Origin: JANNAV01 sp031384695
GTDB lineage: Bacteria > Pseudomonadota > Alphaproteobacteria > Rhodobacterales > Rhodobacteraceae
Length of the DNA stretch: 5,833 nucleotides
Assembly (NCBI GenBank): GCA_031384695.1
Contig: JANNAV010000241.1
Location: 1-5,833 of the forward strand
Direction: 5' to 3'
Positions within the stretch are counted from its first letter, which is position 1. Each line of letters opens with the position of its first letter. A program made the position numbers and the translations under genes. The notes under the pieces are model-generated. The model saw only the letters and a program-made list of their open reading frames with translations. It made no database searches and was not told where the DNA came from. Shown here piece by piece: positions 1-5,202 of the stretch.

Positions 1-525
1 ACCCGCTTTGATCGCGCCGCAATGGCCGACCTTGCCACCCTCGCGCGCGACCTTGATCCCGGCGATTTCCGCCAGATGCTCGACAAGATCGCGCTGTACA
101 AATGGGGCGACCCCACCCCCCTTTCCAGCGCTGAAATCGCCGCCCTCGCCCCCGCCACCATCGAGGCCGAGGTGGATGACCTGCTGCAAGCCGTGGCCGA
201 GGCCCGCACCGCCGCCATCGGCCCCCTGCTGCGCCGTCTGGAAGGGCAGGGGGTCAACCCGGTCACGCTGTGCATCGGGGCGCTGCGGCATTTCCGCGCC
301 CTGCACATCGCCGCCTCCGATCCCGGTGGCATCGCACGCGCCCGCGTTTTCGGCCCCCGCCGCGATCAGATGCAGCGGCAGGCGCAAAGCTGGGGTGCCC
401 GCCCGCTCGAATCCGCCCTCGCCCTCCTGGTGGAAACCGACCTTTCCCTGCGTTCCACCTCCCGCGCCCCCGCGATGGCGGTGATGGAACGCGCCCTGAT
501 CCGCCTCGCCATGATGAAAAGGTAG
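1..525 (+). CDS. holA: DNA polymerase III subunit delta, C-terminal part (5' end outside window)
   Basis: The reading frame is open from base 1 (first residues TRFDRAAM) to a TAG at 523-525, giving about 174 residues; full-length delta proteins are about 340, so roughly the N-terminal half lies upstream. Delta is the clamp-loader subunit that opens the beta sliding clamp and loads it on primed DNA. The visible part fits the helical AAA+ lid and the C-terminal collar domain. It is almost all alpha-helical, with a recognisable family stretch (LLRRLEGQGVNPVTL, then ALRHFRALHIA) and a closing helix that begins ALALLVETDLSLRST. The beta-binding and Walker-like regions are not in the window. The methionine at base 22 is internal and not the start, because the frame and homology continue upstream. 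Assignment is by recognition of the C-terminal pattern, which is weakly conserved in delta proteins. Confidence 0.85.
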   Translation, partial: TRFDRAAMADLATLARDLDPGDFRQMLDKIALYKWGDPTPLSSAEIAALAPATIEAEVDDLLQAVAEARTAAIGPLLRRLEGQGVNPVTLCIGALRHFRALHIAASDPGGIARARVFGPRRDQMQRQAQSWGARPLESALALLVETDLSLRSTSRAPAMAVMERALIRLAMMKR

Positions 526-534
526 CGCCCCGCC

Positions 535-1131
535 ATGAACACCCCGGTTTACACCCTGATCGGCTCCGTCAAAACCCGCGCCGCCCGCGCCGTCTGGCTG
601 CTGGAGGAACTGGGCCTGCCCTTCACCCATATCGCCGCTGGCCCCCGCAGCCCCGAGGCGCTGGCGCAAAACCCAGCCGGTAAAGTGCCGGTGCTGCTCG
701 CCGAAGGCCAGACCATCACCGACAGCACCGCCATCCTCACCTACCTCGCCGACAAGCACGGCGCTTTCACCGCCGCCCCCGGCACCATCGCACGGGCGCA
801 ACAAGACAGCCTCACCCACTTCATCCTCGATGAGTTCGACGCGCTGTTGTGGACCGCCGCCCGCCACTCCTTCGTGCTGCCGGTCGAACACCGCCTGCCC
901 GCCATCAAGGAACCCCTGCGGTGGGAGATGGCGCGCAGCCAGCAAACCCTGATCACCCGCATGGGCGCACCCTACCTGATGGGCGACGCCCCCAGCGTTC
1001 CCGATTTCATCCTCGCCCATTGCCTCGGCTGGGCGGCAAGCGCCAAGTTCGACATCACCGAACCCCGCCTGCACGACTACCTCACCCTGATGCGCGCCCG
1101 CCCCGCCTACGCCCGCACCATGGCGCGGTAA
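535..1131 (+). CDS. Glutathione S-transferase family protein
   Basis: This 198-residue protein is the usual length for a bacterial cytosolic GST. Residues 1-75 form the thioredoxin-like glutathione-binding domain: a beta strand, then SVKTRAARAVWLLEEL (11-26) as the first helix, GKVPVL (49-54) with the cis-proline that contacts the glutathione backbone, and DS (63-64) for the gamma-glutamyl group. Residues 85-198 form the all-helical domain, with a SVPD N-capping box (154-157) followed by the hydrophobic core helix. Such enzymes conjugate or reduce electrophilic compounds with glutathione in the cytoplasm; the substrate cannot be read from sequence. The catalytic residue is uncertain: Ser11 or Thr14 occupy the relevant loop. 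It starts 9 bases after holA, with AAAAGG at 517-522 as a rather distant ribosome binding site, so co-transcription with holA is likely. Confidence 0.9.
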   Translation: MNTPVYTLIGSVKTRAARAVWLLEELGLPFTHIAAGPRSPEALAQNPAGKVPVLLAEGQTITDSTAILTYLADKHGAFTAAPGTIARAQQDSLTHFILDEFDALLWTAARHSFVLPVEHRLPAIKEPLRWEMARSQQTLITRMGAPYLMGDAPSVPDFILAHCLGWAASAKFDITEPRLHDYLTLMRARPAYARTMAR

Positions 1132-1190
1132 AACCGCCGCCCCTCAACGGCGCCCCGCCCAACCGCACCATAAAGCCCATACCCCCAACC

Positions 1191-1212
1191 GTAGGTCGGG
1201 GTTCACCCCGAC
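1191..1212 (+). repeat. REP-like element: GTAG plus GC-rich palindrome
   Basis: GTAG at 1191-1194 is followed directly by a 7-bp perfect stem: GTCGGGG, with arms at 1195-1201 and 1206-1212, and loop TTCA. The build, a GTAG head followed by a short GC-rich hairpin in an intergenic space, is that of REP sequences that RAYT (REP-associated tyrosine) transposases act on. The TTTCCC after the hairpin is too short a T run for a convincing intrinsic terminator, although the hairpin sits 60 bases after the GST stop and might still hinder transcription or protect the mRNA 3' end. Only one copy is visible here, so repeat status across the genome is inferred. Confidence 0.5.
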
Positions 1213-1234
1213 TTTCCCGGCCCCCCCGACTCTC

Positions 1235-1282
1235 CCTCCCCACCCCTCTCGCCCCGCACCCCTTTCGCCCCGCACCCCTTTC
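1235..1282 (+). repeat. 16-bp tandem repeat, two perfect copies plus one degenerate copy
   Basis: The unit GCCCCGCACCCCTTTC occurs perfectly at 1251-1266 and 1267-1282. The preceding 16 bases (1235-1250) match it at 12 of 16 positions, and GCCCCCGC at 1283-1290 resembles the start of a further unit. The tract is strongly pyrimidine-biased on the plus strand and ends exactly where the proposed -35 box of ppaC begins. It could be simple slippage expansion of a C-rich tract or a set of protein-binding sites on helical spacing of about 1.5 turns; the sequence does not decide. Confidence 0.75.
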
Positions 1283-1290
1283 GCCCCCGC

Positions 1291-1319
1291 GTGACAACCC
1301 CGCTGCCCTCGCCTATACA
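1291..1319 (+). promoter_or_regulatory. Probable sigma70-type promoter of ppaC
   Basis: GTGACA at 1291-1296 matches 5 of 6 bases of the -35 consensus TTGACA, and TATACA at 1314-1319 matches 4 of 6 of TATAAT, with the optimal 17-base spacer. Transcription would start near 1326, giving a leader of about 25 nucleotides before the ATG at 1351. The AT-rich -10 box stands out in an otherwise C-rich region. It also argues against the in-frame GTG at 1291 being the start of ppaC, since that codon would lie inside the -35 box. Confidence 0.6.
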
Positions 1320-1350
1320 CCGCCCAAAATCCCCACCAAACGCACCCCCC

Positions 1351-2271
1351 ATGACCAGTCTCGTCACCGGCCACAAATCCCCCGATACCGACAGCACCGG
1401 CTCGCCCCTGATCTGGGCCTGGTATCTCACCCAGATCAAAGGCACCCCCGCCAAGGCCATCCTCCTTGGCGAACCCAACACCGAGGCGCTGTTCGTCCTC
1501 CACCACTGGGCCCTGCCGAAACCCGAGATCGTCACCGACATCGACCCCGGAACCCCGGTGGTGATCGTCGATACCAACAACCCCGCCGAACTGCCCACCG
1601 GCATCAACGACACCAGGATCATCGCCATCATCGACCACCACATGCTGGTGGGCGGCCTGAAAACCAGATCGCCGATCGACATCACCATCCGCCCGCTGGC
1701 CTGCACCGCCACCTTGATGCACGACCTGATCGGCGATGACCTTGCCCGCGCGCCCCGCGCCATCAAGGGCGCGATGCTGTCCTGCATCCTCTCCGATACG
1801 CTGGCCTTCCGCTCGCCCACCACCACCGCGCATGATCGCGCCGTGGCGGAATCCCTCGCCGTTGAACTGGGCATCTCGATCCCCGAATTTGCCGACCTGA
1901 TGTTCGCCGCCAAATCCGATGTCTCGGCCTTTTCCGACGCCGAATTGCTGCGGATGGACAGCAAGGAATACGAGGTTGCGGGCAAGCAACTCCGCGTCTC
2001 GGTGCTGGAAACCACCGCGCCAAAAGTGCTGCTCGCCCGCAAGGCCGCGCTGATGGCCGCGATGCCCGGCGTGGCATCCGCCGACGGCGCCGATCAGGTG
2101 CTGTTGTTCATCATCGACATCCTGAACGAAGAGGCGACGCTGCTGGTGCCCAACGCTCTGGTGAAATCGTTGGCCGAGGCGTCCTTCGCCTGCACAGTCA
2201 GCGGCGACAGCGTGGTGCTGCCCGGTGTGATGAGCCGCAAGTTGCAGATCATCCCGGCCCTGAAACTCTGA
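1351..2271 (+). CDS. ppaC: Manganese-dependent inorganic pyrophosphatase (family II, DHH superfamily)
   Basis: The 306-residue cytoplasmic enzyme hydrolyses pyrophosphate to two phosphates, pulling biosynthetic reactions such as DNA, RNA and cofactor synthesis forward. The length fits family II enzymes (about 310) that lack regulatory CBS domains. The DHH domain shows GHKSPDTDS (7-15; metal ligands His8, Asp12, Asp14), VDTNN (73-77; ligand Asp74), DHH (95-97; ligand His96, catalytic His97) and LSDT (147-150; ligand Asp149). The DHHA2 domain carries Lys205 (DSK) and the SRK signature (295-297; Arg296, Lys297) that bind substrate. The second motif reads VDTNN, where Bacillus and Streptococcus enzymes have VDHNE. 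ATG 1351 was chosen because it puts the GHKSPDTDS motif at the usual distance from the N-terminus; the upstream in-frame GTG at 1291 overlaps the likely promoter. No clear Shine-Dalgarno sequence precedes it; the leader is C-rich. It is probably transcribed from its own promoter. Confidence 0.95.
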   Translation: MTSLVTGHKSPDTDSTGSPLIWAWYLTQIKGTPAKAILLGEPNTEALFVLHHWALPKPEIVTDIDPGTPVVIVDTNNPAELPTGINDTRIIAIIDHHMLVGGLKTRSPIDITIRPLACTATLMHDLIGDDLARAPRAIKGAMLSCILSDTLAFRSPTTTAHDRAVAESLAVELGISIPEFADLMFAAKSDVSAFSDAELLRMDSKEYEVAGKQLRVSVLETTAPKVLLARKAALMAAMPGVASADGADQVLLFIIDILNEEATLLVPNALVKSLAEASFACTVSGDSVVLPGVMSRKLQIIPALKL

Positions 2272-2280
2272 AAACCCGCT

Positions 2281-2315
2281 CAGGCGCGTATGCATAGGAT
2301 GTGCATAGGCGCCTG
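2281..2315. repeat. 7-bp inverted repeat enclosing an 11-bp-spaced direct repeat
   Basis: CAGGCGC (2281-2287) and its exact reverse complement GCGCCTG (2309-2315) flank 21 bases. Inside and overlapping the right arm, TGCATAGG occurs twice (2291-2298 and 2302-2309), with starts 11 bases apart, about one helical turn. The element lies between the ppaC stop (2271) and the HAD start (2347). No T run follows, so it is a poor intrinsic terminator. The spacing would suit a regulator binding one face of the DNA, but no factor can be named. Confidence 0.45.
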
Positions 2316-2333
2316 CATTGCCACATGCCCCCC

Positions 2334-2339
2334 GAAAGG
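2334..2339 (+). promoter_or_regulatory. Ribosome binding site that decides the HAD gene start
   Basis: GAAAGG at 2334-2339 lies 7 bases before ATG 2347. The upstream in-frame ATGs at 2290 and 2299 have no comparable site, would add a Cys-rich, unfamiliar extension, and would start inside the inverted repeat. Confidence 0.6.
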
Positions 2340-2346
2340 CCGCCAA

Positions 2347-3234
2347 ATGACCGAAATCATCGCCGCTTTGGCCGCCATCTCCCCCCGTTATGACGCGGTG
2401 CTCTGCGATCTCTGGGGCTGCCTGCACAACGGCGTGGCGCCGTTTCCGGCAGCAGTCAGCGCCCTGCAAACCATGCGCCGGGGGGGCGGCCGCGTGGTGC
2501 TCCTCACCAACGCACCCCGGCCAAAATCAAACGTTATCAGACAGTTGGATGCGATGGGCGTGCCCCGCGATGCCTGGGATGAGGTGGTCACGTCTGGCGA
2601 CGCCGCCCAATACGCCATGCTCACCGGTGCTGTTGGCCACCGCGTCCACCACATCGGCGCGCTGAAGGACGAGGTTTTCTTCACCGATTTCGCCGATGAT
2701 CTGCAAGCGCTGGCCCAAACCAGCCCCATCACCCGCGTTCCCCTGACCGAGGCCGAAGGCATCATTTGCACCGGCCTGAAAGACGATCTGACCGAGACCC
2801 CGAAAGACTATCACGCAGCCCTTTTATACGCCAAAACCAAAGGCTTACCAATGCTCTGCGCCAACCCCGATATCATCGTCGACATGGGAGATGTCCGGCT
2901 TTACTGCGCCGGGGCCATCGCGCAGGCATACGAGGAAATCGGCGGCACAGCGCTTTATTTCGGCAAACCCCACGCCCCGATCTACGATCTCGCCCGCCGC
3001 CGTCTGGCGCTGCACGGCCTTGGGTCTGACACCCGCCTGCTGGCCATTGGTGATGGCATCGCCACCGACATTCAGGGTGGCATGTCCGAAGACATCGACA
3101 CCCTGTTCGTTTCCGGCGGCATCGCCGCGTCCGAGTTTGGCGCAGATTCTGCCAATCCGAACAAAGACTTGCTGGAAAAATGGCTTGCCGCCAAACAGCT
3201 TTCCCCCAGCTTTGCCATCGGCCATCTGCGCTAG
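2347..3234 (+). CDS. HAD-superfamily class IIA hydrolase (TIGR01459-like)
   Basis: The 295-residue cytoplasmic protein has a Rossmann-like HAD core with a class IIA cap inserted between motifs II and III. Motif I is DLWGCLHNG (21-29) with nucleophile Asp21; motif II is LLTNAPR (52-58, Thr54); the cap spans roughly 80-170; CANPD (171-175) follows; motif III Lys207 lies in YFGKPHAPIYDLA; motif IV is GDGIATD (235-241, Asp236 and Asp241 for Mg2+). The residue two after the nucleophile, usually Asp acting as general acid/base in HAD phosphatases, is Trp23. I recall DxWG as characteristic of this mainly alphaproteobacterial family, whose substrate is unknown to me. Relatives in class IIA (NagD, PGP, pyridoxal phosphatase) are phosphatases. 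It lies close upstream of maoC and ribF in the same direction, which hints weakly at a cofactor-related substrate; that is inference. The start is taken from the Shine-Dalgarno sequence GAAAGG. Confidence 0.88.
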   Translation: MTEIIAALAAISPRYDAVLCDLWGCLHNGVAPFPAAVSALQTMRRGGGRVVLLTNAPRPKSNVIRQLDAMGVPRDAWDEVVTSGDAAQYAMLTGAVGHRVHHIGALKDEVFFTDFADDLQALAQTSPITRVPLTEAEGIICTGLKDDLTETPKDYHAALLYAKTKGLPMLCANPDIIVDMGDVRLYCAGAIAQAYEEIGGTALYFGKPHAPIYDLARRRLALHGLGSDTRLLAIGDGIATDIQGGMSEDIDTLFVSGGIAASEFGADSANPNKDLLEKWLAAKQLSPSFAIGHLR

Positions 3235-3259
3235 GCCATGATGCGGCAAAGCAACAATC

Positions 3260-3310
3260 TTGCGCCAGTCAACCGTCACGCAAACTATTATTGCGCCAAG
3301 AACTTGCGCC
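3260..3310 (+). repeat. Three copies of TTGCGCC upstream of maoC
   Basis: TTGCGCC occurs at 3260-3266, 3291-3297 and 3304-3310, the last two with starts 13 bases apart. TTGCG at 3260-3264 also forms a short inverted repeat with CGCAA at 3279-3283. They lie in the 124-base gap between the HAD stop and the maoC start, which is less GC-rich than the genes around it. They may be regulator sites or chance recurrence of a GC-rich heptamer; the last copy overlaps a possible -35 box. Confidence 0.4.
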
Positions 3311-3332
3311 GCACCGCAGCATAACCTATCCT
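3304..3332 (+). promoter_or_regulatory. Weak candidate promoter for maoC
   Basis: TTGCGC (3304-3309) and TATCCT (3327-3332) are separated by 17 bases, with 3 of 6 and 4 of 6 matches to the sigma70 consensus. Transcription would begin near 3339, leaving about 20 nucleotides before the ATG at 3359. TATTAT at 3286-3291 is a better -10 hexamer but has no -35 partner at 16-18 bases. The 124-base gap and the local AT enrichment favour some promoter here; which one is uncertain. Confidence 0.35.
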
Positions 3333-3358
3333 GCGCGGCAACAGTCAGGATCCGGCTC

Positions 3359-3802
3359 ATGTTCGATACCAACCTCCGCGGCACCATCTGCATCGAAGAC
3401 ATCGAAATCGGCATGACCCGTTCCCTGCAAAAACTGGTAACCGACCGGGATATAACACTTTTTGCCGAGGTCTCCACCGATCACAACCCCGTCCACCTCG
3501 ACGAATCCTATGCCCGCGACACCATCTTTTCCGGCCGCATCGCCCATGGCATGCTGACCGCCAGCCTGATTTCGGCAGTGATTGGCGAACAGCTTCCCGG
3601 CCATGGCACCGTCTATCTTGGCCAATCCCTGCGCTTCATGGCTCCCGTCCGCCCCGGCGATACCGTGCACGCCGAGGTGAAGGTTACCGCGATTGATCAC
3701 GCCAAACGCCGGGTAACCCTTGAAACCCACTGCGCGGTGGGCAATACCATCGTGCTGAAAGGCGAAGCGCTGGTTCTGGCGCCCAGCCGCAAGTTCGACT
3801 AG
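3359..3802 (+). CDS. MaoC family dehydratase, (R)-specific enoyl-CoA hydratase-like
   Basis: The 147-residue protein is a single hot-dog fold of the PhaJ/MaoC type. It carries the hydratase 2 signature: Asp41 and His46 in TDHNPVHLDE (40-49), the catalytic pair that adds water to trans-2-enoyl-CoA, followed by RIAHGML (60-66), which lines the active site. The strand-rich C-terminal half includes LRFMAPVRPGDTV (91-103), a typical family stretch. The expected reaction is reversible hydration of enoyl-CoA to (R)-3-hydroxyacyl-CoA, as used to feed polyhydroxyalkanoate synthesis or in other acyl-CoA routes; chain-length preference cannot be read. ATG 3359 was chosen because AGGA at 3347-3350 lies 8 bases upstream and the resulting N-terminus fits PhaJ-like proteins; the frame stays open to 3260 but upstream residues look unlike the family. 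The ribF start follows 27 bases after the stop, so the two are probably co-transcribed. Confidence 0.9.
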   Translation: MFDTNLRGTICIEDIEIGMTRSLQKLVTDRDITLFAEVSTDHNPVHLDESYARDTIFSGRIAHGMLTASLISAVIGEQLPGHGTVYLGQSLRFMAPVRPGDTVHAEVKVTAIDHAKRRVTLETHCAVGNTIVLKGEALVLAPSRKFD

Positions 3803-3815
3803 GGGCCACGGCCCC
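3802..3815 (+). other. Short GC hairpin between maoC and ribF
   Basis: GGGGC (3802-3806) pairs with GCCCC (3811-3815) around a CACG loop, starting on the last base of the maoC stop codon. No T run follows, so it is not a convincing terminator; it could slow ribosomes or protect mRNA ends, or be chance in GC-rich DNA. Confidence 0.3.
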
Positions 3816-3829
3816 AACCACGGGGTAGC

Positions 3830-4753
3830 ATGCAGATTCACCAGCGATGGCAAGGGCTTGCCGCATCCGCGCGCGGCACTTCGGTGGCGATGGGCAATTT
3901 TGACGGCGTGCATCTGGGCCACCGCCAGGTGATTGATCTCGCCCGTGGCCACGGCCCGCTGGGCATCATCACCTTCGAGCCGCACCCCCGCGAATACTTC
4001 GCCCCCCACGCCCCCGCCTTCCGCCTGATGAACGCCGAGGCCCGCGCCAACCGCCTCGCCAAACTGGGCGTGGCGCATTTGTTCCAGCTGCCCTTCGATG
4101 CCACCATGGCCAGCTTTGCCCCCGAAGCCTTCGTCCGCGACGTCCTGCACACCGGCCTTGGCATCGCGCATATCGTGGTCGGCGCCGATTTCTGCTTTGG
4201 CAAAGGCCGCACCGGGCGCGCGTCCGATCTGCAAGCCCTTGGAACGGCTCATGGTTTTTCTGTCACCATCGCCGATCTGGTCAAGTCGCAAGGCCGCGAG
4301 ATCTCCTCCACCGCCATCCGCACCGCGCTTGCCGAAGGCCATCCCCGCGCCGCCGCCGCGATGCTGGGCCACTGGCACCGCATCGAAGGCGAGGTGATCC
4401 ACGGCGAAAAACGTGGCCGCGAACTGGGCTATCCCACCGCCAACATGGCTCTGCAGGGCCTGCATCTGCCGAGATTCGGCGTCTATGCCGTCAAGGTCGA
4501 TGTCCTCACCGGCCCGCAAACCGGCAGCTATCACGGTGCCGCCAGCCTCGGCGTGCGCCCGATGTTTGGCGAAAATCAACCCAACCTTGAAACCTTTCTG
4601 TTTGATTTCAATGGTGATCTTTACGGCCAGCACCTTTCCGTTGCGTTAATCGAACATCTGCGCCCCGAGATGACATTCGCGGGCCTCGACGGCCTCCTTG
4701 CCCAGATGGCCGAAGATTGCACCCTCGCCCGCAAGATACTGGCCACCGCATGA
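3830..4753 (+). CDS. ribF: Bifunctional riboflavin kinase / FAD synthetase
   Basis: The 307-residue enzyme phosphorylates riboflavin to FMN and then adenylylates FMN to FAD, the final two steps of flavin cofactor synthesis in the cytoplasm. The N-terminal FMN adenylyltransferase domain shows GNFDGVHLGHR (22-32), a nucleotidyltransferase motif with the HxGH signature, VGADFCFGKGRTG (117-129), and EISSTAIR (157-164), an ISSTxIR-type nucleotide-binding motif. The C-terminal riboflavin kinase domain starts near 182, with GYPTANM (200-206; the PTxN motif binding Mg-ATP) and an ETFLFDF stretch (254-260) with the catalytic Glu254, followed by GDLYG. Length and domain order are those of a standard RibF. 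A GGGG stretch at 3822-3825 is a weak ribosome binding site. The stop codon overlaps the start of the next gene (ATGA at 4750-4753), so the two are translationally coupled. Confidence 0.97.
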   Translation: MQIHQRWQGLAASARGTSVAMGNFDGVHLGHRQVIDLARGHGPLGIITFEPHPREYFAPHAPAFRLMNAEARANRLAKLGVAHLFQLPFDATMASFAPEAFVRDVLHTGLGIAHIVVGADFCFGKGRTGRASDLQALGTAHGFSVTIADLVKSQGREISSTAIRTALAEGHPRAAAAMLGHWHRIEGEVIHGEKRGRELGYPTANMALQGLHLPRFGVYAVKVDVLTGPQTGSYHGAASLGVRPMFGENQPNLETFLFDFNGDLYGQHLSVALIEHLRPEMTFAGLDGLLAQMAEDCTLARKILATA

Positions 4754-5202
4754 GTAAAAACCGCGCCCGGTTCTGGGAAACCGTCCCCCTCACCAAAATG
4801 ACCGCCCCCGAATGGGAGGCGCTGTGCGATGGCTGCGGCAAATGCTGCCTGAACAAGATCGAATACGAAGACACCGGCGAGGTTGATTACACCCGCGTCG
4901 CCTGCAAACTGCTCGACGGCGAAACCTGCCGCTGCGCCAAGTACGAAACCCGCCACCAGTTCGTGCCCGATTGCGTGCGCCTGTCGCCCAAAACCCTGCC
5001 GAAAGTCGCCTACTGGATGCCGCGCACCTGCGCCTACCGTCTGCTTTACGAAGGCAAAAAGCTGCCCGAATGGCACCCGCTGAACACCGGCGATCCGGAA
5101 AGCACCCATAGGGCAGGGGCCTCGGTGCGCGGTTGGACCGTGTCCGAGGTCAGCGTCGACGAGGATGACTGGGAAGATTATGTGATCGAGGAGAAGCCCT
5201 GA
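4750..5202 (+). CDS. YcgN family cysteine cluster protein (UPF0260)
   Basis: The 150-residue protein matches the length of E. coli YcgN. It has nine cysteines: CDGCGKCC (26-33), Cys52, CRC (60-62), Cys75 and Cys94, a layout that suggests a bound metal or iron-sulfur centre of the CxxCxxCC (YkgJ-like) type. It has no signal peptide or membrane segment, so it is probably cytoplasmic. The last 20 residues are acidic (DEDDWEDYVIEE). Its function is unknown; metal binding is inferred from the cysteine pattern. The start at ATG 4750 overlaps the ribF stop by four bases, without its own clear Shine-Dalgarno sequence, which implies translation by re-initiation after ribF. An in-frame TTG at 4717 lies within ribF coding sequence and gives an unfamiliar extension, so I rejected it. 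Confidence 0.92.
   Translation: MSKNRARFWETVPLTKMTAPEWEALCDGCGKCCLNKIEYEDTGEVDYTRVACKLLDGETCRCAKYETRHQFVPDCVRLSPKTLPKVAYWMPRTCAYRLLYEGKKLPEWHPLNTGDPESTHRAGASVRGWTVSEVSVDEDDWEDYVIEEKP
5188..5193 (+). promoter_or_regulatory. Ribosome binding site that decides the threonine aldolase start
   Basis: GAGGAG at 5188-5193 is a strong Shine-Dalgarno sequence, 8 bases before ATG 5202 and inside the last codons of the YcgN gene. It confirms the TGATG one-base overlap as the real start. Confidence 0.7.

Noticed and set aside
1122..1138. Hairpin around the GST stop codon (GCGG-TAAAA-CCGC)
   Set aside because: A four-base-pair stem with no T tract is expected by chance at this GC content.
1195..1216. Intrinsic terminator after the GST gene
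   Set aside because: The stem is good but only three T residues follow, and the GTAG head fits a REP-like element better.
1291..1350. GTG 1291 as the ppaC start (20-residue extension)
   Set aside because: The extension is Pro-rich with no family match and begins within the likely -35 box; ATG 1351 gives the standard N-terminus.
849..1739. 296-codon plus-strand frame across the GST-ppaC gap
   Set aside because: It is Pro/Arg/His-rich, overlaps two real genes in another frame and crosses the promoter and repeats. It is a composition artefact.
1144..2469. 441-codon open frame on the minus strand
   Set aside because: It lies antisense to ppaC and its intergenic regions. It is Gly/Asp/His-rich low-complexity translation caused by GC-biased codons, and the sense frame carries all pyrophosphatase motifs.
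3260..3358. TTG 3260 as the maoC start (33-residue extension)
   Set aside because: It has no ribosome binding site and is unlike MaoC proteins; ATG 3359 has AGGA at proper spacing.
3326..4633. 435-codon open frame on the minus strand
   Set aside because: It is antisense to maoC and ribF, both of which are clear family members. The translation has no recognisable domain.
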